Shown here: positions 1-11,838 of the stretch, piece by piece
How positions within the stretch are numbered: position 1 is the stretch's first letter
How the letters are laid out: each line of letters begins with the position of its first letter
NCBI GenBank assembly: GCA_017506865.1
Contig: JAFCMP010000224.1
Location: forward strand, 682,001 to 746,000
From: Tribonema minus
Lineage: Eukaryota; Sar; Xanthophyceae; Tribonematales; Tribonemataceae
DNA length: 64,000 bases
Reading direction: 5' to 3'
Program-made: the position numbers and the translations under genes
The notes under the pieces: model-generated
The model's input: only the letters and a program-made list of their open reading frames with translations
Database searches by the model: none
What the model was told of the DNA's origin: nothing

Positions 1-600
1 GCGGCATTGCAGGCCCGTTGCGTAGTCTGCTCCAGCAACTTCAGGTGCGATTGCATGGTCCTACCTAATCCAGACAACCTATTTTCCACAATGCTTGCAT
101 CTGGTCAGCTTTCGGAGCCTTGCTGATCGCTCAAGGAAGCCTCAGCTCAGATAAGCGGTAAACATTGCGTCAGTGGCTCGCTGTACTCGAATGCAACACT
201 GATAAAAGGGGGGATGTTTCGGGTTCCGACAGATCAGGCTTATCTATTTGGTAGACCACCGATTAAATACGCAACGTACTACGGTAGTCACCTGAGCGTA
301 TTATGTCCTCTACCGGCGACAGTCCCACGTCTGCACTCAAATTTCTTTTGCGCTGTACTTAGGCACGTCACTTCACCTTTCAAATGTGGAGCGTCAGCTC
401 GCTACGGAGACTTTGACAAGCGTGCCTAGCTTATTAATTCGCAAGCGCGCTCCACGCCCTCGCTCCTCGCATTCTACACGTGAGTGACACGAATATACAG
501 ATTGCTCCTTGGTATTCCAGTTGCTGTCGACACCCCAGGCTTGGAACATCTGCTTCTATCCTTGATGTGCATGTTCTGGCCTGCGCTATGCGCTATATAT
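1..600. other. Left edge, no recognisable gene
   Basis: I see no supported gene here. Short open frames exist on both strands, but none has a recognisable domain, a convincing splice pattern or a repeat relationship. The first structured sequence is the inverted repeat that begins at about 601. Confidence 0.4.
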
Positions 601-1130
601 GTGCCATTGGTCGCTGCCTCCTGATTTGCAGGCCACGTCACTGACAATGCGGACGCGGACGCTGTGAAAGCGGCAGCCTGCGAGCTGGCGTCATACATCA
701 AGAAACGAACCAGAGCCAGAACGCCGCATCCTGCTGAAAATTTGCCTGCAGAAGGCGTACTACAGAGCCTTCCGCTCCACGGCCGAGGAGATGGAGCTCG
801 GTGATTCCTCAGATGAGGAATTCGACGCAAAGGTGGCCGACCACCTTTTGAAAAATTTGGTGGACGGCCACCTTTGTGGCCACCATGCTGGCCACCTTGC
901 GGCGAACTCTGATGAATTGCCACGCTCCGTTTCCTCCGCCATGAATGGGAAGGCCTTGTAGTACGACTTCTGCAGGCGGAGGCACAGCTTGATCAGGATG
1001 CAGCGCTTTGGCTCTTGGCCCGCTTTCTTGATGTATGACGCCAGCTTGCGGGCTGCCGCTTTCACAGCGGCCGCGTCTGCTTTGTCGGTAACATGGCCTG
1101 CAGATCAGGACGCAGCGACAAGGAACAGCA
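601..1130. repeat. Long imperfect inverted repeat with tail-to-tail reading frames
   Basis: The left arm (about 601-838, read on plus) and the right arm (about 890-1130, read on minus) align along their whole length at roughly 75-80% by eye. About 50 bp lie between them, itself rich in GGCCACC/GGTGGCC. Each arm starts with a pyrimidine-rich stretch ending CTGATTTGCAG or CTGATCTGCAG, which looks like a splice acceptor. Each then encodes related peptides, sharing the cores KAAA-x-KLASYIKK (right) and KAAACELASYIKK (left). The right-arm frame is open on minus (760-1065) and has a conserved-looking RCILIKLCLRLQKSYYKAF segment. The left-arm frame appears shifted. I do not recognise the protein. 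It could be a duplicated host exon, a fold-back transposon or the end of an unknown element. Confidence 0.6.
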
Positions 1131-2842
1131 GCACGTACAGCGCGCACTCAGTCCTGAAGCATGTGGATTTTATGAGCGACCGTTTGAAGACAAAACTGCT
1201 GTTTGGTTGGATATCGCGCATGCTCACTCACAGAACGGTACTACGGTAGGGTTGCGTGCCTGATGGGCAAGCCAGCAAACCTCAGGCCAGCTCATCCCCG
1301 TCAGCACCAAGACGCAGGCGTGCTCGATGAACAAGCCGATAGAACAGTACCGTGACGTCAATCACCTGCATACGCTGAGGATTACACCAGGCCACTCCAG
1401 GCAGCGGATTGGCGCATGACGCGCTGCAGAGCGAGCCTTCGGCCGAGGCTACAGCTATATAATCATACACATGCCAGCGTGGAGTGATCTCTGTTACATA
1501 CCGTCAAGCATGAGACGAACGCTGGCGGTGGAAGGCCTGCCTGCCTTGCTGGCCGAGGTAGCTTTTTGGGTGGTCTTGGTCAGGTGCGGCAGCTCGGCAG
1601 TCAGCTTGGAGTCCATGTTGCAGTAGGTGGTGGTGGGCTGGGGTGGAGTGAAGTGACAGCTTCTGCAGCTTTTGTTTTTTTCTCCAACGGCCGCTACCAT
1701 GTGTGTGACTGTATGCACCAATTGTACACAATGGGGCAGCTGATCATCGTTATGCTATACAACAGCGCGAGGTATGCTGAACATAGGTACAGACAGCCTG
1801 GTCAGGCTTCAGCTTTTGCACACCGCAGTTCATGACGGAGACTGCTATGCAGGGATCGACCATGCGCGACATGTGTTGTTTTCACCAGTCCAATGCATAC
1901 TATGTAGTACGTCACTTTCGTTTGAGCAGCGACGTTGTCTTGTGTATTCGGCTCTTGGCGTCGACATTATGCCTGGCAATGGTCGGACCGCATCAGCATC
2001 GCATTAGGCAGAAAGCGTGCGAATACATGTGCCTTCACACGTGCCTGTGCCTCGATTATGACGCAACGCGTTGCGCATATTGGAGCTGCCAGTGACAAGT
2101 GGGTGTAAATGTGGGCCCTTGCACAAACAGCACGATGAGACATATTGCGCAACGGCAGCTTGTTGCAGTGCCTCGCATGAAATGGCAAACGGGCGGCGAA
2201 GTGGAGTTGACAGCGAATAATGTTGTCTCGAACTAGCTGGCATAATGAGGAATGTAAACAAATGCGAGCAGCATGAGCATCAGGCACTGCAGTGATCAGC
2301 AATATACAGCAGAGCGGCGGAGACGCAACGGGAATATGTCCAGGCATCATACTTTGAAGTATCACGGGTCACGCGCGAGGGCGAGCAACGGCCAACGTCA
2401 CGCGTTGGAGTTGACAATTTCAAACATGTGGCCAGAAAACAATGCTCAGCAGCCTGACACGGACAAAAAGAGACCTGGTAGTGCTTGTCACTCGATACGT
2501 GGTCAGTCTACAGAAGCTTCTTAGTCCAATGCGGATACTACTATAGAAGAGATACGCTCACGTCAGTGTGAAAACATGGATGCTGTGCTGTTACACTGGC
2601 TTTTGCAGCACGCCACCCATACACCCCCACTTTTACACAGTCGCCATCAATATGACCGCACCCGTGTTGACACCACCGTGACTATTGCAACGAGTCCCAG
2701 CACGTTGAATGCAGCGATTACCACTCTCTCAGTGGGATGAACTTCAAATGGCAACTTCAAAGCCGTTAGCAGGTAGATCCTCCCGTGTGGGCTGCCATAG
2801 AGTGCGCGATCCTCAGTCCCTCGGCCCAAAGGAGCTGCAAAC
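1131..2842. other. Intergenic, nothing supported
   Basis: I find no supported gene in this stretch upstream of the LOG-type gene. A near-palindrome of the TACTT/AAGTA type lies at 2349-2362. The promoter of the gene starting at 2843 must lie here, but no core element stands out. Confidence 0.35.
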
Positions 2843-5800
2843 ATGGGCCAGGATGGATCGAAGCAAGAAAGCTCGGTGACAGGCGTGGATGGCGTTCATG
2901 TCGGCTTCCCGCCTGGATCCTCATCCTACGCCAGCAGCCGAAGGGCCTCGAGAACAGGCACCTACGACGGCGAAAGCTCTCTGCTGCAGACGTTCGCCGG
3001 TTCTAATGGCGCACATGAAATCGAGACGCTCAGGGAGTTTCACAAGCAAGTGGATCGAGAGTTGAGGGAGAATGGCAACAAGAGGAGCAGCATAGATTTC
3101 TCGACCTGGGTTTTCCAACAGGCAAGTCATGCCTACCAATGTCGATCTGCTGTCTTTGAATTATCAACACGGTGAAGAGCACACTGTCAGCATTTCATGC
3201 AACAAGGCGGATGGTCGTTGCTCACACGACCACAACCAACGCAAGCATGTAAGATTTATTCATCGATGTAGACCCTGAGTCGAGAGTCGCCACCGCCGTG
3301 CTGCATGCAAAGAAGCCATATCAATGGCCTAGTTCAGTTGCATACTCAAGGAAACGAATCTTGCTGAACATGTAGAGGTGTTTGCCTTCCAGTACATCAA
3401 CAGCAGCAGGTTCTCGCTTGGACTGCAAGCAAGGCACCTGTCGCTTGAAACTGCGAGGAAGGCACCAGTGCTGCCAGAGCTCGGCGCCGCTAACAGATTT
3501 GTGCACATTCGTTAACAAGCGGCACCGGTGAACCATTACAGCGCGCCATCAACATCAATTGTGATAATGATCATGCACTCATCAGACCACTGAAGCCCCA
3601 AGGGATTCCGGGCAGACTGCAATGGGAGCAAACACCTGAGCGCACCTGTGGTCCACAGCTCACAGGGGCCACACAAGTCCTAGGCAGACCTTATTTGCAG
3701 CAAATGAGCATGCACGCCCTTCATGCCTGTGCAAATGAGCAGGTGGACTTCACCAGAGTGCCGGCGGAGGAGTGGGCGGAATACAACTTCAAGGGCGCCT
3801 CCTTCTGGGGATGCACGCTGCCGCAGCACGCCTCCAAGGATGCGCTGGAGGAGCAGGGCGCCAACGTCATGGTGCAGCCGGAGGGCCTGCCATTCCTGGC
3901 CATACGCGCGCACATGTACAGGTATGTACCTGTGATGGGAACTCTGCTGCCCGCCACATGTGCACTTGTCTGAAGCACGTAGTGTCACCTTGGTGCTGGT
4001 ACAGGACAGACTTGGTGGCAGCTGACTGTGAGCGAGCATTTGAGGGCCTGCCATTGCTGGCCATGCATGAGATCATGTACTGAGACTTGAATTCATGCCG
4101 CGTGTGCTTTGATGACATTGAACGTGCTGAACCGTAATTATCCCGGGCAACCGCGCCTATCTATAAGGTTGAAGCTTTTATCACCCAGCTCCATATATGC
4201 GTGTCACTGGCTCAGGGACCACTTCCGCTCAAACAGACCGGCACACTGCACTTGTCGCTCATGGCACTGTAGTTCGTAGAGCCTGAGTTGCCTTGCTGTT
4301 TCACTCTGCCCCACCTTGCGGCAAGGTAGGTCACTGATGCACTATGGTGACTGTTTCGTATTGTGACAGGCAAGAAGAGCTGCAAGATATGGATGCGGCA
4401 GCCTATCAGTGGTTCTTGGACAACAGGGGCATCAGGAGCCTCATTGCTCAGAGCATACATGACTTCTTCATACAGGTGCGCGATTCAGATTTGGCTGGTG
4501 TGTGCGCGGCAAATGTGTCGTGGTTGCCGGAAATGTGCACATAGTCAGAGCTTCGGCTGAGTTGCTTGCACAGGTGTGCAGAGAATCGCCCTGCATGCTG
4601 CAGGCAAAGGGTGGCTGCGCGCCACAGGAGATGTCCATTTGCTGCTTGACCCCAGAACTCTGGCCGCAGCATGTATGTGTGTCGAGATTGCTGTTGATGC
4701 AAGAATCCGAAGATGGCGCAAGCGCGCGCTCGCATATGCAATGTCATCATGCTTAGCTAGCGTCGTTCTGGTCTGCATATGTGTTTGTGAACAACAACTT
4801 TATGCAAGGAGTAAAGGCCGGTTAATGTTAGCATCAGGAAGACACATGCGCCTTGGGGTAACGTTCAAGCTGCAGTCAGTCGCCCCAACACGCTACCTCC
4901 CATGTGCATGTTGAGCTTTTTTTCTAGCTGCTGTGCTCTCTTGAATTGTGATTTCTGACGAGTAATGCCGAGTACCAAGCCCCGCTGATGCAGCATGTTC
5001 AGAGTGTTGGCAGTTGTAATGGATTGTCCGGCGGCATACTGGCAACGCCATGAGTGTCGACGCCTGCACCATGCACCAAATCACAACACTTGACTGGAAC
5101 ATTATCTCGACACTTGCAAATTGCACGCGTTGTGCGACTTGTGCACGTCGTCATACTCTCTTTCCAACTTCTTGTTCTACTGCAGGATGCGCTGATGGAT
5201 TACCTCGAGGGGAAAACAGTGGTGGTGGTCATGGGTGGTCACGGCCTTAAGAGGAACAGTGAAGACTACAAGCAGGTCAGTAACAGCACCACCTGGTGTC
5301 ACGCTTCCATCAAGGCTGTAACTCAAGCTTGCAGCAGTCGCAGTTTGAAACGTAATGACGGAAACACCTCGTGCAGGCCACTTGAGGTTTTGAACGGGAG
5401 CAGCTGCTCAGGCATCTAGTCTAGTGCGTCAATGAGTCGTTGAGCAGTGCAGCACCAAGCTTTTCCATCTCCTTGCGCACGCGCCGCGCCAGCCTCCCCC
5501 CCCCCTCAGCTTCACGCGCGCCACCACCATCCACGCCCAGTGCGTCAATGGGTTGCTGAGCAATGCAGCACTGAGCCACTCCTCTCTTGCCCCCACACAC
5601 ACACAACGCACGCCGCGTCATCCTATCTTACGCACACACACACACGCACATGCCGCGTCAGGTGGCACGCCTCGGCTTCGCCCTCGCCAACGCCGGCTAC
5701 GTGGTCGCCACCGGCGGCGGCCCCGGCGCCATGGAGGCCACCAACCTGGGCGCGTACATGGTCTCGCGCGGCGGCGAGGCGGAGCTTGAGGCAGCGCTCA

Positions 5801-8800
5801 ACTTGCTCATCGAGAGCGCCAACCCGGGCATCGATCCGGAGTACAAGGACGTGGGCGCGGCCGCGGCAGTGCTCGAGCGGTACGGCTGGCCGACGTGGGA
5901 GCCGAGCCTGGGCGTGCCGACGTATGTCTACGGGCATGAGCCCAGCAATGTGTTCTGCACGTGGCAGGCCAAGATGTTCAGCAACGCGATCCGCGAGGAC
6001 GGGCTTATACAGGTGCGCGCTGACGCGCGAGCGTGATAGTTGAAGTGTAACTGACAGCAGTGCTCAGATGGCTCAGTGGCCGATCATTGCCGTGGGGGTC
6101 AGCGGACAGGGGGACAGGGGGAGTATGGCGGAGTCGTAGCCAGGTGGGCGGGGCATTGCTGTGCATCCGCGGCGGTGTGAAGGTGGAAAAATGCACAAGA
6201 AATGCTTGTCTGGAGTAGTCAATATCATACTTCGAAGTATGCCTGACGTAGAGACGCGCATCACAGATGCACACATCGACAAGGGCTGGTGTGGCACCCC
6301 AGTTTTCAGCCCAGCACAGAATCTGTTGGGCTGTTCATTCACTCAGGAGTGGTGGTGCGGCGCCAGACCAGCCCTTGTCAATATATGCATCGGTGATGCA
6401 TGTGTCCGCGTCGGCGTCATATTGATTTCTCGAGGCAAGTATGTCTTTAGCATGCATTTCTTCCACGCTCACACCGCTGCGGATCCACAGCGATGACAAA
6501 TCACCTTGTTGCTCTGGGCAGTTGATGTGGAGGTGGAGCCGCAGCCGCGATGGCTCAAGTGATTTAAGGTCGCAGGTGTCCAGGCCAATGCGGGAAGGCC
6601 TCTCTGATCACTTTGTTGAATTCATCCGCCTCTTCTTGATTAGGCATGATGGCACCTCTGACCACGCCTGAAACAGTGGATTCGAATAGTCACGTTAGTG
6701 TTTGTAGCAGCTGACGTCTGCACGCTTTGACAGTGTGTTCGCGGCGCTTATGACTCTAGTAGCAGCCTCCCCCGTAGTGGGCGACAGCAACTTGGAGGCA
6801 AAGCTGTCGTAGGCGTCAGTGGTAGGCGTCAGTGAGACTCAGGTGTGGGCCATAGTTTGGGTTAGGGTTAGAGTTAGAGTTAGGGTTACGAGCGCCTGCT
6901 GCTTCGGCATCGCATTCAGACCCCAGAACAGTGACAGCAGCGTGCTTGTGCAGTCCGGCAACTTCGCCAAAATCCCGCAAATGCAAGTGAGAGATGGTGG
7001 CAGTGCTCAGGTGGCTAGGTTGTATGGGAGGGGGTGGGGGGGGTGACAAGCGGCCAACAAGCAATAGCCGCTGGGTTATGCTAGGCAGCAGCGTCGTCTT
7101 GCACGCTGTCATAGATGCTGACCAGTGCCATATGCCATGATGGAAAAGCGCAGGGGACTTGGGAGGTGCATTTTGTTGGGGTCGACAGTCTGAAATACGT
7201 AGTGTTTTGTCCATCAAAGTAAATGTTCACTTGGGGCTGTGAAATGAAGCCTGGTACTTCCGTGCTGCTGGCGGCTGGACCGGATCATCAACGGTGCATT
7301 ACTGTGCTGCGCTGGCGTGACGTGACGGTATGTATAGACAATGTGTACAGTGAGCCGTGACTACTCTGATGTGCCTCATGCGCTGTGAACGTTTTGTTCT
7401 CGTTGCGCAACGGCAGATAGCCAATGGCGGTATCATCTACACGCCAGGCAGTGCTGGCACGCGTCAGGAGGTGTTTCAGGCTGCGTGCAAGAACCACTAC
7501 GCCGCCAATGGTGCAGAGGCAAGTGGCGCATGAGCTGTTCATGTGCTTTCTTCTGTTCAGATTGACGCTGGCAGTGCACAGTCAAGGAGAGGATGTTGCA
7601 TGGTGTGGCGTGTGCATCACAAGCCCACTGCGTGGCGCCAATGCTGCAGAGGCATGGCACGAGCCCACCTCTTGTGTACCTTCCGTATGTATGATCGCTT
7701 GACTGTCAAGGATGTGTTGCGCGCATGGCGGGCTGAGTATTGTGCATAGAAGTTTAATATTTGCTTTTGCTCACAACGTCCGCAAATCATACCAGTCCCA
7801 GAGGTCGTCACTGACATTGTACATTGACGGCGGCTCTGTGCCTAAGCCTGAGTTAAGGGCAGATAGATCAAGTGGCTTCGTGTCTCAGTGTCAGATTCTA
7901 TGTGGTGGTGTGCAAAGAAAACAGGGCCTGCCTTCGCACACCCTCCCAATGGCTACGTCAATGCCTCAAGACCTCGTTCGCGTGGTTTGCTTGAGTAGCT
8001 GCATACTGGCCTTTTGCAAAGATGTTGTGCATGCGGACTTGAAACAAATTGAATGGTGCGCTGATTCTCACAAACACATTGTGGCTGGTCAGTACTTGTG
8101 GAGGTTGTGCAATTTGTGACTGTGATTTCTGCCTGTCTGTACAGGTGCCCATGGTGTTCTGGGGTTCCAAGTTCTGGTCTGACTCTGGCATCTACGATGC
8201 GCTAGAGCGCAACTCCCGAGACAGGCCCATGCACAAATGGGTGAGCACCGCCTCTTGCTGTTCTGCATCTGGTCGCGTGCACGCTTTGAAGACTTACAGT
8301 TCTGATGTACAACGTAACATGCTTTCGCTTCTCACGCATTGTGGAATTGTGATGAGGTGGCTTGCAGTGTTGTGTGTTTGTAAGTATACATACGCACTTG
8401 ACCCTGCGCGTTGCAGCATCAAGCGCCCTGTAAGCTTTTCTATAGTCCTCCACACACGCGGTTGTAACCGCTCAAAGCTTTTACATGCAGTGCGTGACGC
8501 GTCCCAAGCATCGCGTGTAGCATCACTTGCGACTGGCGCAGATTCACACAAATGGCGGCTGACCTCACACATTGGACATGCTTGAACATGGTCCGTCCTT
8601 GCGTCAAATACTTGTCAACCAACCATACCATTTTGTGCCTGGCTGCCCCCGCTCTTGCGTGTCGGCCTCCCTCACCTGCCTGAGTCTATACGTACTTGCC
8701 TTGATAGAGCCTCATTCAGTGACGTGCCAAACCCCTTTGTGCACCCCTGCTGTGCAGCTATCACTGACAGACTCCGTCAGCGAGGTGGTAGAGGGCCTGG

Positions 8801-10809
8801 TCAAGTACCGAACGCTGTCTCGCCTCCCACCGGTCAGATTATCGGCATTGGAGACACAGCACCGCAGGTCCGCGCATTGCCTTTGCCTTGTCTCTGTACA
8901 ACGTATCTGTGGATCGGTGGCTCATCAGAAAAATGCCACCAACTCTGTATGTGTGCACTGCTTAGCGGGTGTTGAAATGACACGCTGCCTGTATACTTCA
9001 TACTTGCGCCGATTATTAACACACGAACTGCAGGCACGTCAGTTCCTCTCATATCGTATTTGTTGAGTCGGTGGGCACAGTAGCCGGAGTGTACATGCCA
9101 GAGCAGAGCTGCCGCCCTATCGTGATAGCGCCGGATGTACTACATGTGCCCATGTGCACCTCAGATTTCGACTCGGGTAAATCAGGCATGCACGGCGAGG
9201 CGCATGGACTTCCGCTGTACCCTGACATTCTAGTGCGCGCTTTGAATCTCTTCTGACAGGTAGACCGTACTCTACCGCTTTGCTTGAAAGTATTTGTATG
9301 AACCAGGCACACAAGCACACACGCTGCTGTAGGGACTGTTGCGCAGCTGGGACGATGGTGGTCCTGCATCGCAAAACAAATCTTTAGGCCAGTGTCATCA
9401 CGGTTATCATTCACGAAAGCCTGCTGTAGCTGAATCCAATTGCTGCGCTTGCACAGCACCGGCACGTGTGACATGTCATTTTGTTGGGGAGAGGCTCTGC
9501 TGTCAGGTAGCACCACATTATGCCGCACCATTGCAAATGGGCCATATTGAAATGACACAACTGACCATGTCGTGGTTGGAAACTCGTGAGCTATTTGATG
9601 CATACGCCCTTGAAGTCTGCATTCCTGCTCTTGCACTAAGTCACGACTGAGTGCTGCCGGCGTGCTAAGGTGTAGCCGCAAGCCCGGGGCCTCATGCACT
9701 CACAGCAGTAGTTATAAATGAAATGCGTCGCTGAGCACTGACCTGGCATTTATGTTGCTGTTTCAACTGCGCCTGCAGGTACTACGCGCCCGACGCTGCG
9801 GGCCCCTGCGAAGAGACAGCAGAGCTGAGGGCTGGCCGCCGCACTGTAAGTTTGACGTACTCGCAACTGATGATGGTACTGAAGCATTGTGCATGGCTCA
9901 TGGGATGATGCAGTGGTCCGCCACTAACCCTAACCCTAACCCTAAGACTCATTCTCGTGGGGTCCGACATAGCGACGAGCGGCGTGAGCGGGCTGCATGC
10001 AAATGCATGTCCGTTCATTAGGAGCGCCATGTCACGTCATCAGTCACCCTGCGCGTCCGGCCTCTCGCCTTTCACCTTGGACCATGCATTTGCATGGCTT
10101 GCCAAATTAGTGTAGTGTTCATGGCGATGTGTGACTCTTCAAATGTGAATGGTGTACCGCTTTCCTCGAGCATCTGTTTTCTGGTCCACAGCGCAGTCCT
10201 CTTGTCGATGGCAGGTTGTTGAGCAGGCACACATTGCGATGCATGGCTGGAGCAGCATCCTGGGTGCTCATTTGGACAGCAGCCCTGTTTGCTGGGCCAT
10301 GCATGCGCATCAGGCCCACTTGCAAGGCTACAGATAGCGTCACCTCAAGATGCTTTTTTTGCGACAAACGCTGCCAACCAGGTCAAGGGCCTGAATCGAG
10401 GTTGAGAAATCGGTCTGCATCACCTACAATACTAGAAATATGGTTCTGCTTGCGGTTTGTGTGTTGTCTGATTTTGGGTCTCTTGATGTCCCTCATAGTC
10501 TTGCACGCCATTCCACATCAGCAGATATGTCATGCATCAACCTACACATTGCCGCATTCTGCTGCAGCTCTCCTCACATGAGAACGAGGTTTTGTGACTT
10601 TTCCCAACTGCAGCATGACGTTTTGTGACGTTCCCCAACTGCAACATGGCTGAACGATGAGTTATTGCTGTCGTCGCTCACTGCAGAGACGAAATGTGGT
10701 CCAGGAGCAGCTGCAAGCATATCACGCACGCCGCGCACTGGACCTACCTCTGGCAAATGCAAAGCTGCCCACCAGCCTTATTACCGAACAGGAACTTGTT
10801 GCCGGCTAG
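2843..10809 (+). CDS. LOG/PpnN-type nucleotide-binding protein, 10 exons
   Basis: The exons I propose are 2843-3121, 3743-3921, 4370-4475, 5186-5275, 5662-6012, 7417-7518, 8145-8240, 8758-8867, 9779-9845 and 10687-10809. They keep phase and sum to 1,503 nt (500 residues plus stop). Residues about 93-153 resemble the one-turn pentapeptide-like lead-in of bacterial LOG-family proteins (NFKGASFWGC). A Rossmann fold follows: strand TVVVVMGGHG, then GGGPGAMEATNLGAYM near 236-251, then PGSAGTRQE near 345, a variant of the LOG motif PGGxGTxxE that keeps the glutamate. LOG and PpnN enzymes cleave the N-glycosidic bond of nucleoside monophosphates, so a nucleotide or cytokinin-precursor hydrolase role is inferred. 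The start MGQDGSK fits an N-myristoylation site. Introns 1 and 6 have GC donors (GCAAGT). Exons 8-10 are less certain, because the exon 8 donor is weak (GTCCGC). Confidence 0.75.
3879..4080 (+). repeat. Decayed copy of exon 2's 3' end in intron 2
   Basis: The end of exon 2 (3879-3919, encoding EGLPFLAIRAHMY) has a diverged copy at 4036-4080 (encoding EGLPLLAMHEIMY), about 160 bp downstream inside intron 2. The copy has lost the donor: its frame runs straight into TGA. It is not needed in the mRNA, since the flanking exons already join in phase. Confidence 0.55.
5424..5661 (+). repeat. Direct duplication and CA-rich tract in front of exon 5
   Basis: A segment of about 40 bp (5424-5461) recurs with a few changes at 5538-5577, a period of 114 bp. 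CA-rich runs follow at 5594-5605 and 5631-5650, directly upstream of the exon 5 acceptor at 5660-5661. The tract may serve as the pyrimidine/CA region before the splice site. Confidence 0.55.
6185..6475. repeat. Inverted repeat in intron 5 of the LOG-type gene
   Basis: The left arm (about 6185-6300) and the reverse complement of the right arm (about 6361-6475) align with many substitutions, especially around GACAAGGGCTGG. The arms encode related peptides facing each other: ITDAHIDKGWCG on plus and ITDAYIDKGWSG on minus. The roughly 60-bp spacer holds a smaller hairpin, AGCCCAGCA with TGTTGGGCT. The left arm contains the perfect 16-bp palindrome CATACTTCGAAGTATG (6226-6241). The layout matches the 601-1130 repeat, but I see no sequence similarity between the two. 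I do not recognise the peptide. Confidence 0.55.
6857..6887 (+). repeat. Interstitial telomere-like tract (TTAGGG type)
   Basis: This is a short run of GGGTTA units with GAGTTA variants, in intron 5 of the LOG-type gene with the G-rich strand on plus. Similar short tracts occur at 9924-9945, 42562-42574 and 55149-55170. Confidence 0.7.
7488..7666 (+). repeat. Decayed copy of exon 6's 3' end in intron 6
   Basis: The last part of exon 6 and its GC donor (7488-7534, around GCCAATGGTGCAGAGGCAAG) is echoed at about 7621-7666 (around GCCAATGCTGCAGAGGCATG). In the copy the donor GCAAGT has become GCATGG, so it should not splice. Confidence 0.5.
9924..9945 (-). repeat. Interstitial telomere-like tract (CCCTAA on plus)
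   Basis: About three and a half CCTAAC units lie in intron 9 of the LOG-type gene. The G-rich strand is on minus, opposite to the tract at 6857. Confidence 0.7.
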
Positions 10810-11838
10810 GAGAGCCTGAAGCTGGCCGCATTTGCGACCCGATAGTGTTTATCCCTTGTGGTTGAATTGCGTTCCTGAGAACTGACACATGTCACAGTGC
10901 TCCGAAGTTGAGCATTTGAAGTGTTACGCACCCTTGGTGTGCTGATGCACGTACAAAGCACTTCAAGCGAGTAGACTTGCCATAGACAAGACTGCGTTTT
11001 TGTCCTGTGTGGAATGCAGACTTGTCCGCACAATGCAGTTTTTGTGTTGTGCCTGCCATGTTTTTGTACCTTGAGCCATTGTACTCGTTGCTTGTGTAGG
11101 CAAGGGTTGCACAAGCAAGGCCGAGTGTTTGGCATACTCATGGCATTGATTAAGGCCTCAAGAGAGGCTGGCATCTGAGTATGGTTTTTGATGCTCTGAA
11201 AATGGCAAGTTTTGAACTGTCCATTCTGCCTCTCAAATTGCAACTCCACCACAATCAACAGCAAGATACCAAAAAGCGATTTGACAAACTCGCCTGCATA
11301 TACATCGGACAGTGGACATTGAGCACGTGACAGCAGCAACAAAACAGTATTATGGTTTCACGACCACAGATGGTCTGTATGCATATTATGTAGCAATTGG
11401 CATGCTGTCTACCTGCTGCAACCGCATGAAGCTTGCTGGCTGGAGCACACAGTGCTTATCTTGAGGACAAAGCATGTTGTGCAGCACATTAATCCGGTGA
11501 TGGCGTTACACGTTGATGGCGCTACGTATGTTGCCGGGGGCGGGGCCGTAGGAACACCAACCGCAACAGAACGTAGCATACGTACATACATGGTGAACGT
11601 TTACCGGCACAAGTTGGTCACAACTTCAACTGCACTGCCCGCACCATGAGCGCTCACATCGAGACCACCACCAGGGGGGTGCTAGCGAAGACAGGCAACG
11701 GCCACACGGCTGCATCTGCGCATGCCTTTAGCCACGCTAGAGCATCGGTCGGGTGGTCACCTAGCTGTGCCCTATGCAGAGGGCAGCGGGCGCAGTGCAG
11801 AGAAGAACGCGCTTCCTGAGAAAGAGCCAACGGCTGCG
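10810..11838. other. Intergenic between convergent genes
   Basis: This is the shared 3' region of the LOG-type gene (plus) and the CM1 gene (minus). A TGTAA on minus at 11506-11510 could be a chlorophyte-type polyadenylation signal for the CM1 gene, but it lies about 330 bp past the stop. I see no other gene. Confidence 0.4.

Noticed and set aside
474-1249. Open frames with MYDAS...AAAFTA peptides on both strands
   Set aside because: They are antisense readings of the two arms of the inverted repeat. The opposite frames give the more protein-like KLASYIKK peptides.
4344-4560. Alternative overlapping frames over LOG exon 3
   Set aside because: Only the frame reading QEELQDMDAAAYQWF joins exons 2 and 4 in phase with canonical sites.
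5447-6043. 198-codon plus frame in another phase over exon 5
   Set aside because: The neighbouring frame carries the GGGPGAMEA motif and exact splice sites. This one is an Arg/Ser/Pro-rich shadow.
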